Source of the DNA: Ferrovibrio sp.
GTDB taxonomy: Bacteria > Pseudomonadota > Alphaproteobacteria > Ferrovibrionales > Ferrovibrionaceae
DNA length: 64,000 bases
Assembly (NCBI RefSeq): GCF_019636075.1
Contig: NZ_JAHBYG010000002.1
Coordinates: 62,001-126,000 of the forward strand
Direction of reading: 5' to 3'
Numbering within the stretch: the stretch's first letter is position 1; each line of letters opens with the position of its first letter. Below, one piece after another: positions 28,597 through 37,747 of the stretch. The position numbers and the translations under genes are program-made. Below the pieces are notes generated by a model, which had not been told where the DNA came from, did no database searches, and saw nothing but the letters and a program-made list of their open reading frames with translations.

Positions 28597-28646
28597 GCTG
28601 GCGACCTGTTGCAAGCAGTGGGGTGGGGTGTGAGGATTTTCAGGCA

Positions 28647-29072
28647 ATGAGCGGCGCGGGTGCCGACGATCCGGCGAATTTCGCCGCGGCCCTGGCACAG
28701 GCGCAGGCTGCCGTGGCCGCCATGGCGGATGAGTATATCGGCTGGGTGACCGCCGATCTGGTGCGGCTGGACGAGGCGGTGGCGGCGATAGACCCCGCCA
28801 ACCCGCCAGCCGGCCTGAAAGCCGCCCATGGTGTGGCGCATGATATCAAGGGCCAGGGCGCCACATTCGGCTACAAGCTGGTGACCGATATCGCCGCCAT
28901 GCTGTGTCGATATCTGCAGCATCATGCCGAGACCGGGAGTTACGATCCCGAGGTGATCGAGGCCCATGTGCAGGCGTTGAAGACCGTGGTGGAGAACCGC
29001 GTGAAGGGCGATGCCGGCGCGCTGGGTCAGGAGATACTGGCCACCTTGCAGGAAGTGGGCGGCCCCGCCTAA
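28647..29072 (+). CDS. Histidine phosphotransfer (Hpt) domain protein
   Basis: A 141-residue, all-helical protein carrying an Hpt four-helix bundle. His65 in VAHDIKGQGATFGY is the expected phospho-accepting residue, with the usual small residues and Lys/Gly following. The protein has only this domain, so it would shuttle phosphate between a hybrid kinase and a response regulator encoded elsewhere; no two-component genes are nearby. It follows the RND pump by 50 bases and could be in the same transcript. A GTG at 28623 is an alternative in-frame start adding eight residues; 28647 is preferred as the first ATG. Confidence 0.8.
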   Translation: MSGAGADDPANFAAALAQAQAAVAAMADEYIGWVTADLVRLDEAVAAIDPANPPAGLKAAHGVAHDIKGQGATFGYKLVTDIAAMLCRYLQHHAETGSYDPEVIEAHVQALKTVVENRVKGDAGALGQEILATLQEVGGPA

Positions 29073-29245
29073 GGGCCGCATCCCGCGCCGTTAACCTTTT
29101 CGGATAAGGCCGGCACTGCGACGATCCGTCCTGATTCCCCCTCTTTTCAGGCCGGGTAGCGAGTCGTTAGTATGGCTCTACCAGCAATTCCAAGGCCTTG
29201 GATCCGCGCTGTCGCGGGCCGGGCTGCCGGGAGAGGCATTGCCCC

Positions 29246-30460
29246 ATGGACTATGAAGCCATTTTCGGCCAGGCGGTCGAGAAACTGCGCGATGAAAAGC
29301 GCTATCGGGTGTTCACCGAATTGGCCCGGCAGGTTGGGCAATTTCCGGTCGCCGACAATTTTTCGGGCATCGGCCCGGAGAAGATCACCATCTGGTGCTC
29401 CAACGATTATCTCGGCATGGGCCAGCATCCCGTGGTGGTTGAGGCCATGGCATCGGCGGTGCGCCGCTATGGCGCCGGCGCCGGCGGCACGCGCAACATC
29501 TCGGGCAACCATCACGCCATCGTGGAACTGGAAGCCGAACTGGCCGACCTGCATGGCAAGCAGGCCGCCCTGGCTTTCGGCTCGGGCTATGTCGCCAACC
29601 AGACCAGCCTGGCCACCATCGGCAAGCTGCTGCCCGGCTGCGTGATCCTGTCGGACGCCGACAACCACAATTCGATGATCGAGGGCATCCGCCAGTCCGG
29701 TTGCGAGCGGCATGTATTTCGCCACAATGACCTGGCGCATCTGGAAGAATTGCTGAAGGCGTTGCCCATCGGCAAGCCGAAGCTGATCGCTTTCGAGAGT
29801 GTGTATTCCATGGATGGCGATATCGCGCCGATCCATGCGGTTTGCGATCTGGCCGACAAATACAATGCCATGACCTATATCGACGAGGTGCATGCTGTGG
29901 GCATGTATGGCCCGCGCGGCGCCGGTGTTGCCGAACGCGACAACGCGATGCATCGCATCACCGTGATCCAGGGCACCTTGGCCAAGGGCTTTGGCGTTGT
30001 GGGCGGCTATATCGCGGCGTCGAAAGATCTGGTTGATGCCGTCCGCTCCTATGCGCCGGGTTTCATCTTCACCACCACGATGCCGCCGGCAGTGGCGGCC
30101 GCAGCCACGGCCAGCGTGCGCTATCTCAAAAACAGCCAGGTGGAACGCGCCCGCCACCAGGAACGCGCCGCCACCTTGCGCCGCATGTTGCAGGCTGCCG
30201 GTTTGCCGGTGATGATGAACCAGAGCCATATCGTGCCGGTGATGGTGGGCGATCCGGCCTTGTGCAAGCTGGCCTCCGATCTGCTGCTCAGCGACCACGG
30301 CGTTTATATCCAGCCGATCAACTATCCCACCGTGCCGCGCGGCACCGAGCGTTTGCGCATCACACCCACGCCGGTCCATACCGACGAGATGATGCGCGGC
30401 CTCACCGGTTCGCTGGGCGCGGTCTGGGAAAAGCTGGGGCTGCGGCGCCGCGCGGCCTGA
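29246..30460 (+). CDS. hemA: 5-aminolevulinate synthase
   Basis: A 404-residue PLP enzyme of the alpha-oxoamine synthase family that condenses glycine and succinyl-CoA to 5-aminolevulinate, the first step of heme synthesis in alphaproteobacteria (Shemin pathway). Recognisable stretches are [44 protein letters not shown], the PLP-pyridine contact [15 protein letters not shown], and the Schiff-base lysine in [13 protein letters not shown]. The start MDYEAIF at 29246 is preceded by GGGAGAGG and is the conserved beginning of this enzyme; an upstream extension to 29198 has no family support. It is one of the strongest taxonomic indicators in the window. No FnrL-like site is obvious upstream. Confidence 0.96.
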   Translation: MDYEAIFGQAVEKLRDEKRYRVFTELARQVGQFPVADNFSGIGPEKITIWCSNDYLGMGQHPVVVEAMASAVRRYGAGAGGTRNISGNHHAIVELEAELADLHGKQAALAFGSGYVANQTSLATIGKLLPGCVILSDADNHNSMIEGIRQSGCERHVFRHNDLAHLEELLKALPIGKPKLIAFESVYSMDGDIAPIHAVCDLADKYNAMTYIDEVHAVGMYGPRGAGVAERDNAMHRITVIQGTLAKGFGVVGGYIAASKDLVDAVRSYAPGFIFTTTMPPAVAAAATASVRYLKNSQVERARHQERAATLRRMLQAAGLPVMMNQSHIVPVMVGDPALCKLASDLLLSDHGVYIQPINYPTVPRGTERLRITPTPVHTDEMMRGLTGSLGAVWEKLGLRRRAA

Positions 30461-30667
30461 CGAGCCTTGCGCATATTTTGCTACAATTGAGGCGCCATGC
30501 TGCTGCGGCCTACCGCCGCGATCAGTGTCGAATGCTCCGTGTAGAATAGATTGCGCGCAGAATGCATAAACTCTTGAAGAGAGTGCGGGTGTAGAGCCTA
30601 CGACTGTTGCAAGGGCAAATTGCCGCAGGGTATTCTGCCGGCAAACCTTCCCCAAGAGTCCCGCTTC

Positions 30668-31156
30668 ATGGCGTCGAGAGTCTACACATCACTGGTGGAT
30701 TTCGGTTTCAAGCCGGAAGACATGAACCAGATGGCACAGCGCTTGCGCTATTCCCATGTGGTCTTCATTGCCGGACCTCCGGGCGGCGGCAAAACCGCCT
30801 GCGCCACCATGCTGGGCTGGTTCCTGTTTCAGGGCGTGAAGCGGCCATTCCGGGCCGATGGTTCCACCTTGTCGGTGGAGCAGGTGCGCGAGGCGGCGAT
30901 CCAGGGTACCCATGGCATCTTCTTCAACGAGGTGGCCACCCAGGCCGATCTCACGAAGTCGGTCTATTGCGCCGATTGCCGCATGGTGTCGCTGGTCACC
31001 AGCGTGATCGCCGAGCCGAAAGTGCCGCAGATTTTCCAGATCTTGAATTTCTTCAATCCCAAAGTGGCTGCGCGCAAGGATTTGATCCTGGTCGGCGTAG
31101 AGCCCGATGGCGACCGCTTCAAGGTCGATTGCAAGTTTCCGCCAGCACCGGTCTAA
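30668..31156 (+). CDS. Small orphan P-loop protein resembling a GspE/PilT fragment
   Basis: A 162-residue protein I cannot assign to a named family. It has a clear Walker A motif GPPGGGKT (36-43) after a hydrophobic strand HVVFIA, and a Walker B-like GIFFNEV (83-89). The segment before the P-loop (FGFKPEDMNQMAQRL) resembles the LGF-x-L-x-LL lead-in of GspE/PilB/PilT secretion ATPases, and residues 72-115 can be laid over their Walker B and following region, but the Asp box, the His box and the C-terminal zinc domain are missing. CADC at 101-104 is a Cys pair. The closing ILVGVEPDGDRFKVDCKF looks like a beta hairpin. No secretion or pilus genes are nearby. The start at 30668 is the first ATG; an alternative TTG is at 30620. 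Role unknown. Confidence 0.7.
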   Translation: MASRVYTSLVDFGFKPEDMNQMAQRLRYSHVVFIAGPPGGGKTACATMLGWFLFQGVKRPFRADGSTLSVEQVREAAIQGTHGIFFNEVATQADLTKSVYCADCRMVSLVTSVIAEPKVPQIFQILNFFNPKVAARKDLILVGVEPDGDRFKVDCKFPPAPV

Positions 31157-31167
31157 CCTGCCCAGGT

Positions 31168-32100
31168 CTAACTCGCCGGCGTGAAGCGGCGGGTGATGGC
31201 CACGCCGGTCAACACGATGGCGGCCCCGAAAGCCTGGATAAGGCTGAAGGTTTCGCCCAGCAGCAGATTGGCGCTGACGACGGCCACCACCGGTATCAGG
31301 TAGGAGTAAACCGCCGCGCGGCTCACGCCCAGGCGCGAAATGCCTTCATACCACCACAGATTTCCAAGCGCCGCCGAGCCGATCGCGGTGAACAGGAAAC
31401 AGGCGATGATCGGCAGGGTGAAGGCATCGGATGTGACGTCGCCGAGGTTGAGCAGGCCGATCGGCAGCAGGCCAAGAGCGCCGAAAAATAATGTCCAGGC
31501 CGAAACCGGCAATGCGCCCATGCTTTTCAGATAAGGCGTGGCCATCACCGAATAGAATGCCCATAGCATGGCGGCAAACAGGATTGCCGCATCGCCCAGC
31601 AGGCTGCCGCCGCCCAGGGTGATGGCGGTGAGGCTGTTGTTGAGCACCAGAAACACGCCGCCGAATGAGAGCAGGATGCCGAACCAGGCCAGCGGCCCGG
31701 GCAGGGCATCGCTGCTGCCGCCTTTGATCAGATGCCGCGCGATGCTGAACAAGTTGGTGAAGATCGGTGCGGTGGCGATCAGCACGGCGGCCTTGGAGGC
31801 GGTGGTGAGATTGAGGCCGGCGCTCCACACATACTGGTTCAGGCTGATGCCGAGCAGGCCGAGCAGGATCAGCATCGGCAGATCGCGCCGGCGCGGCAGA
31901 TAGAGCACACCGCGCCAGCGCAGCAACAGCAACAGCAGGATGCAGGCAATGAGGAAGCGGGAGGATACGAATACCGAGGGCGACAGTTCGGTCATCACGA
32001 TCTTCGCGCTGGCGAAGGTATTGCCCCACAGCATAATTGTGGCCAGCAGATAGAAATCGCCGGCGAAATTCTTAGTGCGGCGATTGGGCGCTTCACTCAT
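31168..32100 (-). CDS. EamA-family (drug/metabolite) transporter
   Basis: A 310-residue inner-membrane protein with ten predicted helices formed by two EamA (DMT) repeats of about 150 residues; the first runs from FYLLATIMLWGNTFASAKI, the second from GDAAILFAAMLWAFYSVMATPYL. The conserved Trp-Gly and the late GxxLVxxGV-type end (FGAAIVLTGVAITRR) are present. Members export amino acids or other metabolites; the substrate is unknown. The start at 32100 overlaps the stop of the upstream MFS gene as ATGA, so the two carriers are translationally coupled. Its stop lies 11 bases from the convergent P-loop gene. The same frame stays open upstream into the MFS gene; this is not a fusion. Confidence 0.9.
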   Translation of the reverse strand: MSEAPNRRTKNFAGDFYLLATIMLWGNTFASAKIVMTELSPSVFVSSRFLIACILLLLLLRWRGVLYLPRRRDLPMLILLGLLGISLNQYVWSAGLNLTTASKAAVLIATAPIFTNLFSIARHLIKGGSSDALPGPLAWFGILLSFGGVFLVLNNSLTAITLGGGSLLGDAAILFAAMLWAFYSVMATPYLKSMGALPVSAWTLFFGALGLLPIGLLNLGDVTSDAFTLPIIACFLFTAIGSAALGNLWWYEGISRLGVSRAAVYSYLIPVVAVVSANLLLGETFSLIQAFGAAIVLTGVAITRRFTPAS

Positions 32101-33323
32101 CGGCTGCTGCCTTTCAGTTTTTCCGTTCGGCGCAGCAACAGCGCCAGGCCCAGGCCGATCAGCCCGGCCAGCAGCAACAGCCAGCGACCTCGGCCCCAGC
32201 CGTCCTGGCCAGAACCGCCGCCGAATTGCGTGACCAGCAAAGCCAGCGCCGGCGGCCCCAGAAAGGCGCCGAGATTCAGCACCTGCACCACCACGCCATT
32301 CACGGTGGCGATTTCCTCTGGTTTGCGCGCATGCAGCGGCACGCTGGCCAGCACGGCGGCCGGGATCATGCCGCCAAGCCCCGATGCCAGAAAGGCGAAG
32401 CCCAGCTTGGTGCTGCCGGCGATGCCGGGGCCGAAGATCATCAAGCCGCACAGCCCCATGATGGTGCTGACGCATGCGATGATCAGCCAGCGTGCCACGC
32501 CGCGCTGCATCAGCAGCGCCGCGCAAAGCCCGCCCAGCACATTGGCCAGCACCACCAGGATCGTGCCGTAATTGCCGGCGGCCAGGCCGGCGCTGTTCAG
32601 ATAGCTGGGCAGCCAGGTGATGATGGCAAACCATTGCAGGGCGTAGAAAGCGAAACAGCCGGCCAGCAGCCATGGGCCGGCCTGCGCGAGGGCGGAAAGC
32701 TGTATCTTGCGGCGCGTCGGTTGGGCGGCGATGGCGGGGCTCAGCAGTAAGGCCAGGGCAAACAGCAACAGCATGCCGGCCATGGCAAGCCACAGCCCGC
32801 GCCAGCCCAGCCAGGCGCTGAGCGGCGGTGTCAGCAGCAGGCCCAAAGCCACACCCAGCGGCATGTAATTCGCCCACAGACCTAGCGCCAGCTTGCTTTG
32901 TTCGGGCCGGATCAGCCGGGCGATCAGGCTGGGCCCGGCCACCACGGTGAGCACGAAACCGATGCCTTCCACCAGCCGACCGGCCACCAGCAGCCAGCTT
33001 CCGTTGCCAAAATAGCCGGCCTGGACGTATCCAGCCTGGGCGCCGATCAGGTTGCCCAGACCGAGCAGGCCGAGGCCAAGCGCCTGGGCGTGGCGGCCGC
33101 CGAGCCGGTCGCTGACCATGCCGCCCAGGATGCCCAGGCCGCCGCCGATCAGGTTATAGGCTGAGGCCATAAGGCCGGCGCCCACCATGCCGAGGGCGAA
33201 TTCGGCGCGCAGGCCATCCAGCAGCGGCGGCATCTTGCCGACCTGCAGCCCGCAGGCGATGCCCGCCAGCATCACAATGCTGAAGGCAGCCCAATTGCTG
33301 TTCGTTATTGGCTTCCCGGACAT
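32097..33323 (-). CDS. MFS permease
   Basis: A 408-residue, 12-helix major facilitator. The loop 2-3 motif is GGMVSDRLGGRHAQ and the first helices read AAFSIVMLAGIACGLQVGKMPPLLDGL. The general plan resembles the cyanate/nitroimidazole (CynX/NimT-like) or anion:cation symporter groups, but I cannot assign a substrate. The C-terminus runs straight into the start of the EamA gene (ATGA overlap), so both form one unit. Two in-frame starts, 33323 (MSGKPIT) and 33368 (MAAPLPP), are possible; neither has a clear ribosome binding site, and 33323 gives the more typical length before the first helix. Confidence 0.85.
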   Translation of the reverse strand: MSGKPITNSNWAAFSIVMLAGIACGLQVGKMPPLLDGLRAEFALGMVGAGLMASAYNLIGGGLGILGGMVSDRLGGRHAQALGLGLLGLGNLIGAQAGYVQAGYFGNGSWLLVAGRLVEGIGFVLTVVAGPSLIARLIRPEQSKLALGLWANYMPLGVALGLLLTPPLSAWLGWRGLWLAMAGMLLLFALALLLSPAIAAQPTRRKIQLSALAQAGPWLLAGCFAFYALQWFAIITWLPSYLNSAGLAAGNYGTILVVLANVLGGLCAALLMQRGVARWLIIACVSTIMGLCGLMIFGPGIAGSTKLGFAFLASGLGGMIPAAVLASVPLHARKPEEIATVNGVVVQVLNLGAFLGPPALALLVTQFGGGSGQDGWGRGRWLLLLAGLIGLGLALLLRRTEKLKGSSR

Positions 33324-33451
33324 GTTTTTGATGGCACAAAAATATAAGGGCGGCAGGGGAGCCGCCATGGTCTGTCATGGCCGCCACTGTGTAGAGCGGC
33401 TGGTGCGATGGCAACCCGTTCCGCAGCGGAAACCGAATCCGGCTAAAACAA

Positions 33452-33479
33452 AACGCCCGGCAGTTTCCTGCCGGGCGTT
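33452..33479 (-). terminator. Rho-independent terminator after the binding-protein gene
   Basis: AACGCCCGGCAG (33452-33463) pairs perfectly with CTGCCGGGCGTT (33468-33479) around a four-base loop. Read on the minus strand the hairpin is followed by TTTGTTTTAG, a terminator-like T-rich run. It lies 24 bases after the stop codon of the substrate-binding protein gene. Confidence 0.9.
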
Positions 33480-33503
33480 GGCGATCAATCCTTGCGGATC
33501 GGA

Positions 33504-34538
33504 TCAGGGCATCATGCGCTCGGCCTTCGGCGGCAGGAAGGCGTTGGTGAACAGCTCGTCTGCCTTCGGCGCCCGCTCCAGGCCCACGGCTTCGGCCACG
33601 GCCTTGGCGGAACGCTCCAGGCGACCGGCATCGACATCGCCGAAGCCATTGGCCTTCACCCAGGGGGTGAGCACGTTACGCTGCAGCGAGAGGTTCAGGC
33701 GCTCCAGTTCCAGCGCCTCGTCGATCAGGCCGTCGCGGGTCTTGGCGGCAGCGGAACCGATCTTCGGATCCTTGGCGATTTCCTGCCAGGCCTTGATGGT
33801 GGCCTTCACGAAGCCCTTCACGGCATTCGGGTTGGCAGCCATGAAGCTGGGCGAGGCGATCACGGCGTTGCCGTAGAAATCCATCCCGAAATCGGAATAG
33901 AAGAACACCTGCACATCATTCGGATCGACGCCGATCTTCTTCAGGTCGAGCAGCGAGGAGAAGAAGTGGCCGGTGATGAAATCCACCGAGCCGTTCTTCA
34001 ACGAGGGCTCGCGCAGCGGCGGGGCCAGGTTGATGTTGGTCACCTTCTTCAGGTCGATGCCGGTCTTGGCGGCAAAGGCCGGAAACAGCTTGAACGAGGC
34101 GTCGAATACCGGGGCGCCCAGCTTCTTGCCTTCCATGTCCTTCGGGGTCTTGATGCCCGAGGATTTCAGCGCATAGGCGCCGAACGGCGGGGCGTCGTAG
34201 GCCATCATCACGGCCTTCACCTGCTTGTCGGCATTCTTCACGTTGTATTCGATCAGCGCGTTGATGTCGGCAAAGCCCATTTCATAGGCGCCGGTGGCCA
34301 CACGCTGCAGCGCGCCGGCCGAACCCTGGCCGGCATCCAGCGTCACGTCCAGGCCCTCGGCCTTGTAGTAACCCTTCTGTTCGGCCAGCAGGAAGGCCGC
34401 GGTGGGGCCCTGGAAGGCCCAGTCGAGGGTGAACTTGAACTTGGTCTGCGCGGCGGCCTCGCCGGCGATGCCGAAGGCCAGGCCCAGGCTCGCGCCAAGG
34501 CCAAGGAGGGCGGCGCTCAGCTTCAGTTGGATGGTCAT
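33504..34538 (-). CDS. ABC substrate-binding protein, NMT1/TauA type
   Basis: A 344-residue periplasmic binding protein with a signal peptide (hydrophobic about residues 8-28, cleavage after EAAAQ). The mature start KFKFTLDWAFQGPTAAFLLAEQKGYYKAEGLDVTL is the classic opening of the NMT1/SsuA/TauA family, which binds sulfonates, nitrate, thiamine precursors or related compounds. The gene stands alone: no permease or ATPase is adjacent and a terminator follows, so it must use subunits encoded elsewhere. CAGGGAG precedes the ATG at 34538 by nine bases; an ATG eight codons further upstream (34562) is less likely. Two copies of an 11-bp repeat lie 37-61 bases upstream. Ligand undetermined. Confidence 0.88.
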   Translation of the reverse strand: MTIQLKLSAALLGLGASLGLAFGIAGEAAAQTKFKFTLDWAFQGPTAAFLLAEQKGYYKAEGLDVTLDAGQGSAGALQRVATGAYEMGFADINALIEYNVKNADKQVKAVMMAYDAPPFGAYALKSSGIKTPKDMEGKKLGAPVFDASFKLFPAFAAKTGIDLKKVTNINLAPPLREPSLKNGSVDFITGHFFSSLLDLKKIGVDPNDVQVFFYSDFGMDFYGNAVIASPSFMAANPNAVKGFVKATIKAWQEIAKDPKIGSAAAKTRDGLIDEALELERLNLSLQRNVLTPWVKANGFGDVDAGRLERSAKAVAEAVGLERAPKADELFTNAFLPPKAERMMP

Positions 34539-34574
34539 CTTGGATGGCTCCCTGTGTGACACGTCGGTAGATGA

Positions 34575-34599
34575 TACGGCGTAGAGGCTACGGCGTAGA
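34575..34599 (-). promoter_or_regulatory. Direct repeat TACGGCGTAGA x2 upstream of binding protein
   Basis: TACGGCGTAGA occurs at 34575-34585 and 34589-34599, 14 bases from start to start, 37-61 bases upstream of the binding-protein start on the opposite strand. Position and spacing would suit an operator or activator site, but no regulator is adjacent. Confidence 0.4.
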
Positions 34600-34907
34600 T
34601 GTTTGGTGCCGGCGGCGTTCCCTGGCTATCGGGCCGGGGCGATCCAGGCGGCACAAGCGGACAGTCTATGCCGTCTGGTTGTGCGCCGCCAAGGTCGAAT
34701 CGCTACCGGGCCGCGGATCATACCGGTACCCTTTAACGGATTGTTCGTATGCAAATCCGGGACCAGTCATTGCCCCCGGGCCGATCTGCGGCAAAGCGCC
34801 GAAATTTGCGGCCACGGGGGTGGGGTGGAATGTCCTGGTACAATTATGCGGCAGGCTGCCTATTTTCTTGGCTATTTCCCCGGCGACCGGCTATCGGTAC
34901 CCCCTAA

Positions 34908-36185
<1,278 letters not shown>

Positions 36186-36327
36186 TGCAACCGGCTCGGG
36201 CGAGGATGAAAAGAGTGATGGCCGTCACGCCGGGCATAGACGCCGCTTCCGGCGGCCCGGCGGCGATGCTATCTGGTCGCCCGAGTAGCATTGTGCGTTG
36301 CAGTATAACGTGCGGGGAGCAATCCTG

Positions 36328-36588
36328 ATGCCCACGACGGTGAAAAAACGCTCCGTCATGGTGGGCGGGCATCGTACCAGCATTTCGTTGGAACGGGCCT
36401 TCTGGGTCGCCTTGCGCGAATTGGCGGCCAGCGATGGCAAGACCATCAACAAGATGGTCTCCGACATCGATGCCGAGCGTGCTGGCAATCTTTCCAGCGC
36501 CATCCGCGTACATGTGCTGGCTCGGGCCCGTCTGGGCCAATTGGCCGCCGAACCGCCCCAGGCGGCACAGGTGGAAGAAGACATATAG
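36328..36588 (+). CDS. Ribbon-helix-helix protein (RHH_4 type)
   Basis: An 86-residue small protein. Residues 5-65 resemble the RHH_4 family: the beta strand KRSVMVGGHRTSISL, then two helices with WVALRELAASDGKTINKMVSDID. Family members are thought to bind DNA, but few have been tested. A ribosome binding site GGGGAG lies about eight bases before the start. The RND efflux operon begins 46 bases downstream on the same strand, so the protein may control that pump or simply precede it. The tail (AAEPPQAAQVEEDI) is acidic and probably disordered. Confidence 0.82.
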   Translation: MPTTVKKRSVMVGGHRTSISLERAFWVALRELAASDGKTINKMVSDIDAERAGNLSSAIRVHVLARARLGQLAAEPPQAAQVEEDI

Positions 36589-36634
36589 GCGGCGCCATCT
36601 CGGCTCCGCCAGTGCGACTGGTGGAGACGGTATC

Positions 36635-37747
36635 ATGGCGGCGCTAACCCGGCCTTTGCTCTCGATCACGCTGCTGGCCTTGCTGCCGCTGCTGTCTGCC
36701 TGCGAACAGCCGCCGCCGCCGCCCGAGCCGATCCGCCCGGTGCGGGTGGCCACTGCCCAGCCCCAGCCGTTTGAAAGCCGCTCGACATATACCGGCGAAG
36801 TGCGCGCCCGTTACGAGACCAATCTGGCCTTCCGTATCGGCGGCAAGATCGTGGCGCGCTATGTGGAAATCGGCAGCGAGGTGAAGAAGGGCACGCTGCT
36901 GGCCCGGCTGGATCCAGAGGATACCAGGCTGGCCATCGAGAATGCCCGCGCCCAGGTGAATGCCGCCCAGGCCGACATGAACCAGACCCAGGCCGATCTG
37001 GCGCGCTATCGCCGGCTGTTCGATACCAAGGTGATCAGTCAGGCCGAATTCGACCGCCGCGAGGCGGTGGCGCAATCGGCCGCCGCCAAGCTGGAAAGCG
37101 CACGGTCGCAATTGCGCGTGTCGCAGAACCAGATGGCCTATACCGAATTGAGCGCCGATGCCGATGGCGTGGTTACCTCGCTGACCGCCGAGTCAGGCCA
37201 GGTGGTGGCCGCCGGCCAGACCGTGCTGCGCCTGGCGCGGCCGGAGGAAAAGGAAGTGGTGTTCAACGTGGCGGAGAACCGCCTGGATGAACTGCGCAAT
37301 GCCGGCAGCATCCGGGTTTCGCTTTGGGCCCAACAGGATGTCAGCGTGGCCGCCAGCGTGCGCGAGATCGCGCCCGGCGCCGATCCGGTCACCCGCACCT
37401 ATGCCGTGAAGCTGAGCGTGCCCAATCCGCCGCCCGGCATGCGGCTGGGTATGACCGCTTCGGTGGAAATCCTGCGCCGCGATGGCGGCAATGTGGTGGC
37501 CCTGCCGCTATCGGCGCTGTACCAGAAGCAGGCCGATCCGGCGGTATGGGTGTTCGACCCGGCCAGCGAGACCGTGAAGCTGCGGCCGGTGAAGGTGGCC
37601 GCCTACGTGGAGAAATACGTGCTGATCGCCGATGGCCTGAAGCCCGGCGAGCAGGTGGTGACCGCCGGCGTGCATAAACTGATTCCGGATCAGAAGGTGC
37701 GCCTGCTGCCCGGTGCGGCGAATGGCGCGGGGAGCCGCGCGTCGTGA
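36635..37747 (+). CDS. RND efflux periplasmic adaptor lipoprotein (pump 2)
   Basis: A 370-residue membrane-fusion protein exported as a lipoprotein: signal LLALLPLLSAC with lipobox Cys23. The lipoyl halves are NLAFRIGGKIVARYVEIGSEVKKGTLLARLD and MAYTELSADADGVVTSLTAESGQVVAAGQ, with the alpha-hairpin (about 90-150) between them. The beta-barrel segment NPPPGMRLGMTASVEI is present. It differs clearly from the pump 1 adaptor, which lacks a lipobox. Its stop overlaps the GTG start of the permease, so the two are coupled. A longer frame starts upstream in the RHH gene but the lipoprotein start at 36635 is decisive. Confidence 0.92.
   Translation: MAALTRPLLSITLLALLPLLSACEQPPPPPEPIRPVRVATAQPQPFESRSTYTGEVRARYETNLAFRIGGKIVARYVEIGSEVKKGTLLARLDPEDTRLAIENARAQVNAAQADMNQTQADLARYRRLFDTKVISQAEFDRREAVAQSAAAKLESARSQLRVSQNQMAYTELSADADGVVTSLTAESGQVVAAGQTVLRLARPEEKEVVFNVAENRLDELRNAGSIRVSLWAQQDVSVAASVREIAPGADPVTRTYAVKLSVPNPPPGMRLGMTASVEILRRDGGNVVALPLSALYQKQADPAVWVFDPASETVKLRPVKVAAYVEKYVLIADGLKPGEQVVTAGVHKLIPDQKVRLLPGAANGAGSRAS

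Noticed and set aside
31168-32877. Possible 569-residue fusion of the EamA transporter with an upstream domain
   Set aside because: The extra N-terminal part is the MFS gene read in another frame; the ATGA overlap at 32097-32100 marks the real EamA start.
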